A stretch of DNA of 54,985 bases from Rhodospirillaceae bacterium (GTDB lineage Bacteria; Pseudomonadota; Alphaproteobacteria; UBA8366). The notes below the pieces were generated by a model, which was not told the DNA's origin, ran no database searches, and saw only the letters and a program-made list of their open reading frames with translations. Position numbers and translations under genes: made by a program. Shown one piece after another: positions 1-7,682 of this stretch (the first letter of the stretch is position 1; the number at the start of each line of letters is the position of its first letter). The DNA is taken from contig PAZH01000009.1 in assembly GCA_002716125.1 (NCBI GenBank), positions 1 through 54,985 of the forward strand. Direction: 5' to 3'.

Positions 1-2
1 GC

Positions 3-746
3 TTCTCGGCGCCGCCGCCGGTCCGCCGCAGCCGGCCGCCGCCGCCCGTCGTGCGATCGAAACCGCCGCCGCCGGTCACCCGCTCAAATCCCGCTCCGCG
101 CCCCAATCCGGCACCGGTCGCGCCCGTCGCGAAAGAAGCGGTCCCGCAGTATCGAGGCACCCCGCCGCGAGGCCTGCCGGTGAGCGGCGCGAAGCCAACC
201 GAATCCCGCGCCGCGACCAGCGCGCCGAAGGGCCCCGTGCCTGTAAAGCCAAAAGAGTTGACGGTCCGCGAGCGCAAGTATTTGGCGCATGCATCGCGTC
301 TCGACCAGGAAGCCGGCGAACTCTGGTGGCAACGCAGATACGTGGACGTCGAATACCGCTATCGCGAAGCGCTGCGATATCGCGAGGCGGTCCTTGGCCG
401 CACCCATCCCGATGTCGCGCACAGCCTGATCCGCCTGGCGCGCCTTTATTGGGGCAGCAACCGGAACCAGGAAGCGGCTGCCCTCCATCGCCGCGCGCTG
501 AACATCCTGGAGCATCGGTTGGGCGCGGAGAGTGTCGAGCTGGCCAATGCGTTCTGGGAGTACGGCGGGTTCCTGCAATTGCGCGGCGATTACGCCGGGG
601 CCGAACCGCTGATGGCAAAAGCGCTCAAGGTCCTGGAAAAGGACCCGGACTCTCAGCGAAATATTTCGCGGCGCCGGACGACCTATGCGACGGTCCTCTC
701 TGAACTCGGCCGCAGCGAGGAGGCCGCGCGGATTCTCCGGCGCTAA
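3..746 (+). CDS. TPR-repeat protein, C-terminal part (5' end outside window)
   Basis: The frame is open to the left edge, so the true start is upstream; the first possible start inside the window (GTG at 51) sits within a low-complexity Pro/Arg/Ala stretch and is probably not the real one. Counting from 51, about 80 residues are proline-rich linker. From about residue 90 the sequence becomes helical with tetratricopeptide-like units, e.g. GRTHPDVAHSLIRLA, NQEAAALHRRALNI, YAGAEPLMAKALKVL and RSEEAARILRR at the C-terminus. This is the kinesin-light-chain style of TPR, normally a protein-protein interaction module. No catalytic domain is visible in the part present. Its stop overlaps the stop of the convergent hydrolase gene by a few bases. 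Function unknown. Confidence 0.8.
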   Translation, partial: FSAPPPVRRSRPPPPVVRSKPPPPVTRSNPAPRPNPAPVAPVAKEAVPQYRGTPPRGLPVSGAKPTESRAATSAPKGPVPVKPKELTVRERKYLAHASRLDQEAGELWWQRRYVDVEYRYREALRYREAVLGRTHPDVAHSLIRLARLYWGSNRNQEAAALHRRALNILEHRLGAESVELANAFWEYGGFLQLRGDYAGAEPLMAKALKVLEKDPDSQRNISRRRTTYATVLSELGRSEEAARILRR

Positions 747-1555
747 CGTCCCTCGATATGGTCGAGGATTTCCCGTGTTACACGCGCCGGGTGTGTGAGC
801 GGCGACATGTGTCCCGCGTCTTCGATGATCAGGAACTTCGCCCCCGGAATCTTATCCGCCACAATCTCCGACATCCGCATATCGTAAAGCGATGTGTCGA
901 TGCCGCGGATCACCAGGGTCGGGTGCTTGATCAAATCCATCTCTGCGACCGTCGTGCGGTTGTTGGCATTTGCGTTAAAATTCGCCAGTTGCGCCGGCGT
1001 GCGGCGAATGAAGTTCTGCCGCGTCTTTTCCTCGTAGCCGTCCCAGGTGCCGGGCTCGTTGCGGAAATCGAGGAATCCCTTCCACGCCGCTTCCGGGCCT
1101 TCCGCGTCCAAGAGGCGCTTGAAGTCGTTCTGGATGCCTTCCAGCTCGTCGAGGGCTTCGGTCTCGCCCAACTCCCGCAGGAAACAAGCGACCATCGGCT
1201 CGATGAGGACGAGCGAGCGCACCATCTCGGGATGCTCCAAAACAAAACGAATTGCCGTGCCGCCGCCGTAGGAATGCCCGACCAGGTCGAAGCTCTCGAC
1301 CCCGACCTCGTCGAGAATGCGTTTCAGCAAGTCCGCTTGGTCATCGTGCAGCAAGGTATTCGGTTCGGGCCAGAACGAGGTTCGGCCATGTCCCCAGAGG
1401 TCCGGTGTCAGGGTATGATAGCGGCCGTCCAATTCGCCCAGCACGCCGCGCCATTGCGCCCCCGTGCTTCCCGCCGCGTGCAGCAGCACGAGCACAGAGC
1501 CTTCGCCGGCCTCTCCGTAGCTAATGGTGAGGCCGTTTTCTTCGATCGTGGGCAT
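743..1555 (-). CDS. alpha/beta-fold hydrolase
   Basis: 270 residues, the usual length of a single-domain alpha/beta hydrolase. Visible motifs: oxyanion strand LVLLHAAGST near residue 25, LWGHGRTS after the third strand, nucleophile elbow GHSYGG (catalytic Ser near residue 94), a late acidic region and the catalytic His in EDAGHMSPLTHP near residue 250. It resembles the haloalkane dehalogenase/3-oxoadipate enol-lactonase branch, but the substrate cannot be told from sequence. It is the last gene of a minus-strand run with three MBL-fold enzymes; only 2 bases separate it from the next gene upstream, so co-transcription is likely. Context suggests an ester- or lactone-hydrolysis function. The 3' end overlaps the stop of the convergent TPR gene. 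Confidence 0.9.
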   Translation of the reverse strand: MPTIEENGLTISYGEAGEGSVLVLLHAAGSTGAQWRGVLGELDGRYHTLTPDLWGHGRTSFWPEPNTLLHDDQADLLKRILDEVGVESFDLVGHSYGGGTAIRFVLEHPEMVRSLVLIEPMVACFLRELGETEALDELEGIQNDFKRLLDAEGPEAAWKGFLDFRNEPGTWDGYEEKTRQNFIRRTPAQLANFNANANNRTTVAEMDLIKHPTLVIRGIDTSLYDMRMSEIVADKIPGAKFLIIEDAGHMSPLTHPARVTREILDHIEGR

Positions 1556-1557
1556 TC

Positions 1558-2340
1558 TTAATCCAATCTCACGACGATGCCGTCGAGCTTACCGGTGGGG
1601 GCGCTGAAGCGCTCGCGTTTCAAGGGGTCGTGGCCGGGGATGACTTTTGCCGCGTTCCCGTCCGCGAGTTTGACCGCCGTCCGCGCGCCTTCCAGCATCT
1701 CATAAACGTTGTAGGCCGCCGGATAGGGGTTCTGTTGTTCCATATTGGCGTACATGTGGACGGCGTCGGAGGCCAAGACAAGCCAGCCGTCCCGGGTCCA
1801 GACGCGGACGATCTGCATGCCGTGCGTGTGCCCGCCGACCCGGTGCACGGTAATGCCGGGCGCGATCTCGCCCTCGCCGTTGGTGAAGAGTACGCGGTCG
1901 TCATAGACGGCGCGCACGAAATCGACCGTATACTCGACGAAATTCCCGTAGCGGAACGCCCTGTGTTTCAGGTGGCGGCCGGTGGCGAAGGCCATCTCGT
2001 CTTCCTGGATATGGAACTTCGCCTGCGGAAAGTCCGGCATGCTGCCGGCGTGGTCGTAATGCATATGGGTGACGATCACTTCCTCGACTTCGGCCGGGTT
2101 CACGCCGAGGAGGTCGAGCCCCTCCGCCGGCGAGCGCAGCAGGTGACGGCTGCCGCGCTCGTAGCGCCGGTCGAACCCGAGGTCGACGACATAGGTTTTG
2201 CCGCCGCCGCTGATCGCCCAGACGAAATAGTCCATGTCCATGGGCGCGTCGTGGAGGTCCTTGAAGATAAAGGTGCCGTGGCTCGACGTCGCCCGCTCGG
2301 CGTATTTGATCGCGTAGACTTCATAGGTGGGGAGGGTCAT
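1558..2340 (-). CDS. MBL-fold N-acyl homoserine lactonase-like hydrolase (paralogue 1)
   Basis: 260 residues. All metallo-beta-lactamase metal motifs are intact: HMHYDH (H92, H94, D96, H97), GGHTHG, the bridging Asp in ASDAVH and the last His in PGHDP. The first residues (MTLPTYEVYAIKYAE) and the YDDRV segment match the two neighbouring paralogues, as does the IAPGI/VHRVGGHT block. Family knowledge: such proteins are usually named N-acyl homoserine lactonase family (AiiA-type, two zinc ions) but many act on other lactones or esters. The ATG overlaps the stop of paralogue 2 (ATGA at 2337-2340), so translational coupling is likely. No signal peptide; presumed cytoplasmic. True substrate unknown. 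Confidence 0.9.
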   Translation of the reverse strand: MTLPTYEVYAIKYAERATSSHGTFIFKDLHDAPMDMDYFVWAISGGGKTYVVDLGFDRRYERGSRHLLRSPAEGLDLLGVNPAEVEEVIVTHMHYDHAGSMPDFPQAKFHIQEDEMAFATGRHLKHRAFRYGNFVEYTVDFVRAVYDDRVLFTNGEGEIAPGITVHRVGGHTHGMQIVRVWTRDGWLVLASDAVHMYANMEQQNPYPAAYNVYEMLEGARTAVKLADGNAAKVIPGHDPLKRERFSAPTGKLDGIVVRLD

Positions 2341-3170
2341 TTCGTGCGCCGCCAGACCTTGTCCATGTCGCCGATCGGGTCTTCGTGGAGCGCCACGGCG
2401 ATGCCTTCGAGCTCCTTCGAAGCGGCCGGAAACAAGCTCAACACCTGCGGGTCGTGCCCCGGGATGACCTTGTCTTCGTTCCCGTCGGCCAGCGCCCGCA
2501 GCTTCTCGTAGCCATCCAGCATGTCGCCGACGTTGTAGACGATTGGGAAGGGGTTCGGGATCGCCATGTTGTCGTAGAAATGATTGGCGTCCGACGCGAG
2601 CACGAGCCAGCCTTTCCGCGTCCAGACCCGGACGGATTGCACGCCGTCGGTGTGCCCGCCGATATGATGGACGGAGAGGCCGGGTGCGATCTGCATCTCG
2701 CCGTCGACATATTGCACACGGTCGTCATAGACCAGGCGCACCATGTTGACGACGTAATCGACGGCATAGGCATGGCGGAGCGGCGCATGTGTCATGCAGG
2801 GTCCCGTGCAATAGGCCATCTCGCGGTCCTGCAGGTAGAACCGGGCATTCGGGAAGCTGTCGAGGTCGCCCGCGTGATCGTAGTGCAGATGGCTGATGAC
2901 GACGTCTTCGATCTTGTTCGGGTCGGCGCCGAGCATGCGCACCCCCTCGGAGGGCAGGCGGTGTAGCGACCGGCCGCGGGCCTCCGCTTCCTTCTGTTCG
3001 AAACCGACATCGACCACATAGGTCTTGCCCCCGCCCTGGATCACCCAGATGAAGAAATCGATGCTGGAGGCTTCATCGTGCGGATCCTTGAACAGGAAGT
3101 TCTCCGATCGCATCCGGTTGTGGTCGCCGTATTTGATGGCATAGACCTCGTATTCCGGCATATCGGCCAT
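2337..3170 (-). CDS. MBL-fold N-acyl homoserine lactonase-like hydrolase (paralogue 2)
   Basis: 277 residues. Metal motifs are complete: HLHYDHAG, GGHTDG, ASDANH and PGHDP. The N-terminus MADMPEYEVYAIKYGD aligns directly with the flanking paralogues, which supports the start at 3170. It carries about 15 extra C-terminal residues (EDPIGDMDKVWRRTK) relative to paralogue 1. It is the middle gene of a tandem triplet on the minus strand and overlaps the downstream paralogue by 4 bases. Upstream, 182 bases containing a perfect 26-bp inverted repeat separate it from paralogue 3, so it may also have its own transcript. Two-metal lactonase/esterase activity is inferred from family and motifs. Confidence 0.9.
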   Translation of the reverse strand: MADMPEYEVYAIKYGDHNRMRSENFLFKDPHDEASSIDFFIWVIQGGGKTYVVDVGFEQKEAEARGRSLHRLPSEGVRMLGADPNKIEDVVISHLHYDHAGDLDSFPNARFYLQDREMAYCTGPCMTHAPLRHAYAVDYVVNMVRLVYDDRVQYVDGEMQIAPGLSVHHIGGHTDGVQSVRVWTRKGWLVLASDANHFYDNMAIPNPFPIVYNVGDMLDGYEKLRALADGNEDKVIPGHDPQVLSLFPAASKELEGIAVALHEDPIGDMDKVWRRTK

Positions 3171-3230
3171 GTCGGTTTCTCCTCTCTCTATTCGCCTAGC
3201 ACGCGTAACGCTATTTCATTAACCGATGCT

Positions 3231-3302
3231 GTCATTCCCGCGGAGGCGGGAATCCAGCGTGTTGGATCGAGCTTTCTGGATTCCCGCCTCCGCGGGAATG
3301 AC
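3231..3302. repeat. perfect 26-bp inverted repeat (ATTCCCGC palindromic element)
   Basis: Arms at 3231-3256 and 3277-3302 are exact reverse complements, separated by a 20-base loop; each arm is itself nearly palindromic around CCCGCGGAGGCGGG. This is the dispersed GTCATTCCCGC element common in proteobacterial intergenic regions. A second, diverged copy lies at 5959-6027. It lies between MBL paralogues 2 and 3 and could form a strong hairpin in the mRNA. Nothing else was recognised in the 3171-3352 gap. Confidence 0.9.
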
Positions 3303-3352
3303 GGTTCGGTCGGGGCGGCTTGTGACAATATGTGCTGCATCCTCGTCATCTC

Positions 3353-4162
3353 TTAATACAACGGGTCTGCGTCGAGGCGCACCACGATGCCTTCCGTCTC
3401 TTTCGAGGCGGCAGGATAGCGTTGCATGACCAATGGGTCATGCCCCGGAATGATATGTTTCGGTGAATCGGCGAGTTTTGCCATCGTCCCGTAGGCGGTC
3501 AGCATGTCGCCGACATGATTGACGGTCCGGTATGGCTGTATCTCTTCGAAATTCATGTAGTAGTGGCTGGCGTCAACGGCCATCACCATCCAGCCCCGCC
3601 GCGTCCAGACGCGGACGACCTGCAAGCCGACCGTATGACCGCCGACATGGTGAAGCGACAAGCCGGGCGCGATTTCTTCGGAAGCTTCGGAGAAATGCAC
3701 GCGGTCGTCGTAAAGGGCGCGGATGACGCCCTCGATATGCGAGAAGGTGAAGGAGTGGCGCAGTGTGTGGTGGCGCATCTGCCGGCCGACCGCGTATTGC
3801 AGTTCGGCGTTCTGCAGGTAGAGCTTCGCCTTCGGGAAATCGTCCCATGTGCCGATATGATCGTAGTGAAGGTGGCTGATGATCAGATCGCCGATGTTTT
3901 CCGCCTCGACGCCGATCATGCGCAAGCCGTCTGCCGGGTGACGCAGGAACGAACGGCCGCACCGCTCGCCTTCTTCACGGTCGAATCCGGAATCCAAGAC
4001 GTAGGTCTTGTGCTTCCCGACAATGGCCCAGACGAAATAATCCATGGGCATCGCGGGGTCGTCGTGCGGGTCCTTGAAGATCAAGTGATCGTTTCGGGTC
4101 GCGTCGCGCCATGCGTATTTCACGGCATAGATTTCGTAGGGCTCGAGGGTCGCTTCAGTCAT
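3353..4162 (-). CDS. MBL-fold N-acyl homoserine lactonase-like hydrolase (paralogue 3)
   Basis: 269 residues from the ATG at 4162. An upstream in-frame ATG at 4228 exists, but 4162 gives MTEATLEPYEIYAVKYAW, which lines up with the N-termini of the other two paralogues. Metal motifs intact: HLHYDHIG, GGHTVG, AVDASH and PGHDP. The second-shell sequences (YDDRVHF, EIAPGLSLHHVGGHT, VRVWTRRGW) are shared with the neighbours, pointing to local gene duplication. It is the first gene of the minus-strand run. The divergent MFS gene begins 89 bases away, so the two directions probably share a regulatory region at 4163-4251. The specific substrate is unknown. Confidence 0.9.
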   Translation of the reverse strand: MTEATLEPYEIYAVKYAWRDATRNDHLIFKDPHDDPAMPMDYFVWAIVGKHKTYVLDSGFDREEGERCGRSFLRHPADGLRMIGVEAENIGDLIISHLHYDHIGTWDDFPKAKLYLQNAELQYAVGRQMRHHTLRHSFTFSHIEGVIRALYDDRVHFSEASEEIAPGLSLHHVGGHTVGLQVVRVWTRRGWMVMAVDASHYYMNFEEIQPYRTVNHVGDMLTAYGTMAKLADSPKHIIPGHDPLVMQRYPAASKETEGIVVRLDADPLY

Positions 4163-4251
4163 ACCGATGTCATCGCACGCGGCTTGTGGGGGCCGGGAAA
4201 TCCCGACAGGATGTTTCTGCATAATCAATTAGGTCGAGGTGAGGGATTGGC

Positions 4252-5460
4252 ATGGGTGGCGGACGGCTAACGTCTTTGGCGATGGTGACTTTGGCGTTGG
4301 TCGCGGCGTTCGCTCTGTGGTTTTCCGCCTCGGCGGTCGTGCCGGCGCTCCGGGTGCAGGAAAATCTGGACCCGACGATTGCCTCCATGTTCAGCAGTGC
4401 GGTTCAGTTCGGCTTTGTCGTCGGCACGATTGTCAGCGCGGTGTTCGTTCTGGCGGACCGCATCGATCCGGTCCGGTTCTTCACGTTGTCGTCCTTGATC
4501 GCCGGGGGCGCGAATGTCGCCATTTTGTTGTTCGAGCCGTCTTCCCCGATGGTGATCCTCTGCCGTTTCATGACGGGCGTCTGTATGGCGGGTATCTATC
4601 CCATCGGCATGAAGATCGCGACCACCTGGGCGCAGGGGGACATGGGGTTTCTGGTCGGCACCATGGTGGGGGCGTTGACCTTGGGCTCGGCGGCGCCGCA
4701 TCTTTTCAATGCGTTGGCCGGTGTCGACTGGCGAATTACCATCCTTGCGGCTTCCATTAGCGCGGTTGTGGCGGCTGGTCTGATCCAATTCGTCCAGGTC
4801 GGCCCCAATATCGGCAAGACGCCACCCTTCAAGGCGAGCCACGCGCTTGATGCTTTCCGCAACAAATCGCTCCGTTACGCGAATCTCGGCTATCTCGGGC
4901 ATATGTGGGAACTCTTCGCGATGTGGAGCTGGATCGGTGTCTTCCTCTTCGCGAGCTTTCGTTTGTCCATGTCCGAAGAGGCGGCTCTTACCAATGCGTC
5001 GCTTGCGACCTTCGCCGTTGTCGGGGCAGGTGCGGTCGGCTGTATCCTCGGCGGTTATTGGGCGGACCGGGTCGGCCGCACGGCCGTCACCATGATCAGC
5101 ATGGCGGTGAGCGGTACCTGTGCCCTTGCCGTCGGGTTTCTCTTCGGGGGCGATCCGATATGGCTCGTCGCCCTTTGCTTGATCTGGGGCATCAGCGTCA
5201 TCGCGGACTCGGCCCAGTTTTCTGCCAGTGTCGCCGAGCTTTGCGAGCGGGATTTGGTCGGCACAATGCTGACGGTGCAGACCGGCGCGGGTTTCCTCCT
5301 CACTTTGATCACCATTCACTTCGTCCCGCCGATCGTTGAATGGGCCGGCTGGGAGTGCGCTTTTGCCTTCCTCGCCATCGGTCCGTTTTTGGGCGTGATC
5401 GCGATGGGGCGGCTCCGGACCTTGCCGGACGCGAAGAAGATTGCGGGTGGGCGGATGTAG
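4252..5460 (+). CDS. MFS transporter
   Basis: 402 residues with about 12 hydrophobic segments, the standard major facilitator size. The first helix (LAMVTLALVAAFALWFSASA) follows immediately after the start, so there is no cleaved signal. The loop between helices 2 and 3 carries LADRIDPVRFF, and the half-repeat version is GGYWADRVGRTAV, matching the MFS D-R-x-G-R signature. Resembles the CynX/NimT-like or sugar/acid carriers, but the substrate cannot be assigned. It is divergent from the MBL hydrolase run, which suggests it moves a substrate or product of those enzymes (inference). The whole gene is open on the antisense strand in the frame of the HGG protein downstream. Confidence 0.88.
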   Translation: MGGGRLTSLAMVTLALVAAFALWFSASAVVPALRVQENLDPTIASMFSSAVQFGFVVGTIVSAVFVLADRIDPVRFFTLSSLIAGGANVAILLFEPSSPMVILCRFMTGVCMAGIYPIGMKIATTWAQGDMGFLVGTMVGALTLGSAAPHLFNALAGVDWRITILAASISAVVAAGLIQFVQVGPNIGKTPPFKASHALDAFRNKSLRYANLGYLGHMWELFAMWSWIGVFLFASFRLSMSEEAALTNASLATFAVVGAGAVGCILGGYWADRVGRTAVTMISMAVSGTCALAVGFLFGGDPIWLVALCLIWGISVIADSAQFSASVAELCERDLVGTMLTVQTGAGFLLTLITIHFVPPIVEWAGWECAFAFLAIGPFLGVIAMGRLRTLPDAKKIAGGRM

Positions 5461-5561
5461 GGTCGGGGCATCCCTAAAATTTCGAGGAACGAGCCCATGC
5501 ACAGTAAAACGATACCGCTGCGTGGGTCCTGGGCGGACCGGATTGGTCACCCCGCAAGGTA

Positions 5562-5817
5562 AGTCCGCATGCCGCAGACGTCGTCGCACGTCGCTGAGAA
5601 ACGCCTCCATCTCGCGAATCCGCTGACGAAGACCGCGCACCTGCACCTGCTCTTCCTTCGACCATCGCCCGTGCCGCCACGCGTTCCGGTTCCCCGGCTG
5701 CCCGCCCGACCCCGCGGCACCCCCATGCATTCGACACCGCCGCCGCCCCGCGACGGCTGGTGCCCGGCAAGCCGTTCCTTGCCGGGTGCGCGCCCCGCAG
5801 CGGGGTGAACAGTGCAT
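5562..5817 (-). CDS. small HGG/GNRNA Cys-His protein, 3' end unclear
   Basis: From the ATG at 5817 the frame encodes a recognisable domain: CGARTRQGTACRAPAVAGRR, then RCRMHGG, then QPGNRNAWRHGRWS, then a basic helix to about residue 85. This is the CGA-T-R-x-G-x-C...RCRMHGG...GNRNA pattern of short (about 90-110 residue) alphaproteobacterial and phage-associated proteins of unknown function; the Cys/His spacing suggests a metal knuckle. The odd point is the 3' end: no stop occurs in frame until 4267, deep antisense to the MFS gene, so the feature end given here is the end of the recognisable domain, not a stop codon. It may be a decayed copy or contain a frameshift. Confidence 0.55.
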
Positions 5818-5958
5818 CGATTGCGTGTCGCGAATATGCGGCGACCGGCCGCGACCGCAGGTTTTCATTAGGCAGGCTCCGGCGAAATCGGGTAGCCACG
5901 TTTATCATAAAATAGACAAAATGTCGATTATTATAAATAATCCCACCCTACACCTGCC

Positions 5959-6027
5959 GTCATTCCCGCGAATGCGGGAATCTTGTGGCTCGGTGTCATT
6001 CTGGATTCCCGCTTTCGCGGGAATGAC
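5959..6027. repeat. second copy of the ATTCCCGC inverted repeat
   Basis: Arms 5959-5982 and 6004-6027 are reverse complements with one mismatch, loop 21 bases. Same family as the element at 3231-3302. It lies directly downstream of the expected egtB stop (6042), and the frameshifted egtB frame reads through it, producing the tail HSRESGNPE. The flanking stretch 5905-5945 is an unusually AT-rich island containing a GACA-AAA-TGTC palindrome at 5915-5925. Confidence 0.9.
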
Positions 6028-7348
6028 AATGATGGAAGGGTCTACCCGGCCAGCCGGAATCCCGTAAACGGCCATCGTTGGTGGGGATAAAAGAAGTTGC
6101 GGTAGGTGAGGCGGGCGTGGCCGGGGCGGTGGCGCAGCTGGCGCCGCGCAGCACCATCTGATTGATCATGAATTTGCCGTTGTACTCGCCGACGGCGCCG
6201 GGCGGCGTCTCGAAACCGGGATAGGGGGCGTAGGCGCTCGCGGTCCATTCCCAGACGTCGCCGAGCATGCATTGCGGGGCTTCGGGGGCTGGTTCGCCTG
6301 CCGGGATCGGCCGGAGGTAGCCCGACGCGACCTGATTGGCGCCGGCCCCTGGGCGGTTGGAGACATCGAATTGGCGGGCGGCGGTCTCCCATTCGGCTTC
6401 GGTCGGCAAACGCTTTCCGGCCCAGGTCGCAAAGGCCGATGCTTCGTAAAAACTGACATGGCAGACTGGGGCGTCGTGATAGAGCGTAGCGATCCCGCCG
6501 AGGGTGAACTCCGCCCAGCGGCCGTCCTCGTCTTTCTGCCAATAAAGCGGCGCTTGCCAGCCTTCTTGATTGATCAGCGCCCAGCCGTCGGAATGCCAAA
6601 ATTCGGCGCGCCGATAACCGTCGTCCTCAATGAAGTCGAGATATTCCCCGTTGGTCACGCAGCGCGACGCCAAGGCGAAATCACCAAGCAATACGTCGTG
6701 CGCCGGTGTCTCGTTGTCGAAGGCGAAGCTGCCGTCATCGCCGTGGCCGATACGGTAGGTGCCGCCCGCCACCTCGAACCATTGGACGTCGTGGGTGTCG
6801 AAGACTGCGGCCGGTTCCTTCCGCCGATAGCTCGGGCCGAAAGGGTGGCGCGACAGGGCGTGCTTGATATCCATCAAGAGCAGCTCTTGATGTTGCTGCT
6901 CGTGATGCAGGCCGAGTTCCAACAGATAGCGCAAATCCGCGAGGGTCTCGGGATCGGCGGTGTCGAAGAAAGCCGCCATCGCCGCATCCACGTGTGCCCG
7001 GTAGGCGAGGACCTCTGCGAGCGCCGGGCGCGTGATCAACCCGGGCTCGGCGCGCAGCTGGCGCGGCCCGACGGCCTCGTAATAGGAATTGAACAGATAG
7101 TTGAACGTCGGATCGAATTCCCGGTAGTCCGGCTGGTTCGGCCGCAGGATGAAGGTCTCGAAAAACCAGGTGGTATGTCCGAGATGCCATTTGGTCGGAC
7201 TGGCGTCCGGCATCGATTGGACTTGCTGGTCTTCGGGCGAAAGCGGCGCCGCCAGGCGTTCGCTCGCGGTCCGAACGTCTTCGTAACGCTGGGTGTAGGC
7301 ACTGCCGGAATTGGGTAGATAGGCTTGCGAGACGGTCGCCGCGGACAT
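5996..7348 (-). CDS. egtB: EgtB, ergothioneine sulfoxide synthase (3' frameshift)
   Basis: Non-haem iron enzyme joining trimethylhistidine (hercynine) to a cysteine thiol donor with O2, in ergothioneine synthesis. N-terminal DinB-like domain holds the iron site: WHLGHTTWFFE (H55/H58) and HHEQQHQEL (H149, H153). A formylglycine-enzyme-like fold follows from about residue 195 (FEVAGGTYRIGH, ETPAHDVLLGDFALA, RLPTEAEWE, GDVWEWTASAY). As given, the frame ends at 5996 with 450 residues, but after VLRGASCATA the expected C-terminus is found in the next frame (GHARLTYRNFFYPHQRWPF, then TGFRLAG and a stop at 6042). Losing one base in the run at 6121-6130 explains this. Start ATG 7348. No egtD is adjacent. 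It may be a real mutation or a homopolymer error. Confidence 0.9.
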   Translation of the reverse strand: MSAATVSQAYLPNSGSAYTQRYEDVRTASERLAAPLSPEDQQVQSMPDASPTKWHLGHTTWFFETFILRPNQPDYREFDPTFNYLFNSYYEAVGPRQLRAEPGLITRPALAEVLAYRAHVDAAMAAFFDTADPETLADLRYLLELGLHHEQQHQELLLMDIKHALSRHPFGPSYRRKEPAAVFDTHDVQWFEVAGGTYRIGHGDDGSFAFDNETPAHDVLLGDFALASRCVTNGEYLDFIEDDGYRRAEFWHSDGWALINQEGWQAPLYWQKDEDGRWAEFTLGGIATLYHDAPVCHVSFYEASAFATWAGKRLPTEAEWETAARQFDVSNRPGAGANQVASGYLRPIPAGEPAPEAPQCMLGDVWEWTASAYAPYPGFETPPGAVGEYNGKFMINQMVLRGASCATAPATPASPTATSFIPTNDGRLRDSGWPGRPFHHCHSRESGNPE

Positions 7349-7502
7349 GCCGCTCTCCTCTTCTTCGCTGCTTTCTGGCTGCCGCTCCGCAACCGAGACC
7401 CGATCCCGCCAGCCTAAGGGCCGTCCCGTCCCGTCGCAAGGGCGGGCCCGAAATCGTCATCAGAAATTCACGAAGGAACGCAGATGCCGCGCCGCTACCG
7501 CC

Positions 7503-7582
7503 TGCTTCGACAAGCTCATGCTTCGGCAGGCTCATGCTTCGGCAGGCTCATGCCTCGACAGGCTCATGCTTCGACAAGCTCA
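7503..7582. repeat. five tandem 16-bp repeats
   Basis: Five back-to-back 16-base units of the form TGCTTCGRCARGCTCA (7503, 7519, 7535, 7551, 7567), differing at only a few positions, with no spacers. They derive from the TTCGACAAGCTCA intergenic element. They occupy the 334-base gap 7349-7682 between egtB and the esterase gene, where I see no gene or RNA. Confidence 0.92.
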
Positions 7583-7667
7583 GCATGAGGTTTATGGGGG
7601 GTATGCAGCCGCCGCATGCGGAATTTCGGACGTAGCACGCCGTTTCCTCACCCTGAGCTTGTCGAAG
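7569..7667. repeat. inverted repeat of the TTCGACAAGCTCA element
   Basis: A 22-base arm at 7569-7590 (CTTCGACAAGCTCAGCATGAGG, here split as CTTCGACAAGCTCAG then CATGAGG) is matched by its reverse complement at 7646-7667 with two mismatches. The last tandem unit is thus one arm of a larger hairpin with a 55-base loop. The orientation allows a stem in transcripts reading either way between the esterase gene and egtB. Confidence 0.85.
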
Positions 7668-7682
7668 GGTGCGGCCCGGGTC

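Noticed and set aside
7503..7582. Possible CRISPR array
   Set aside because: Units are 16 bp, directly abutting, with no unique spacers, and no cas genes are in the window; it is a tandem expansion of an intergenic repeat.
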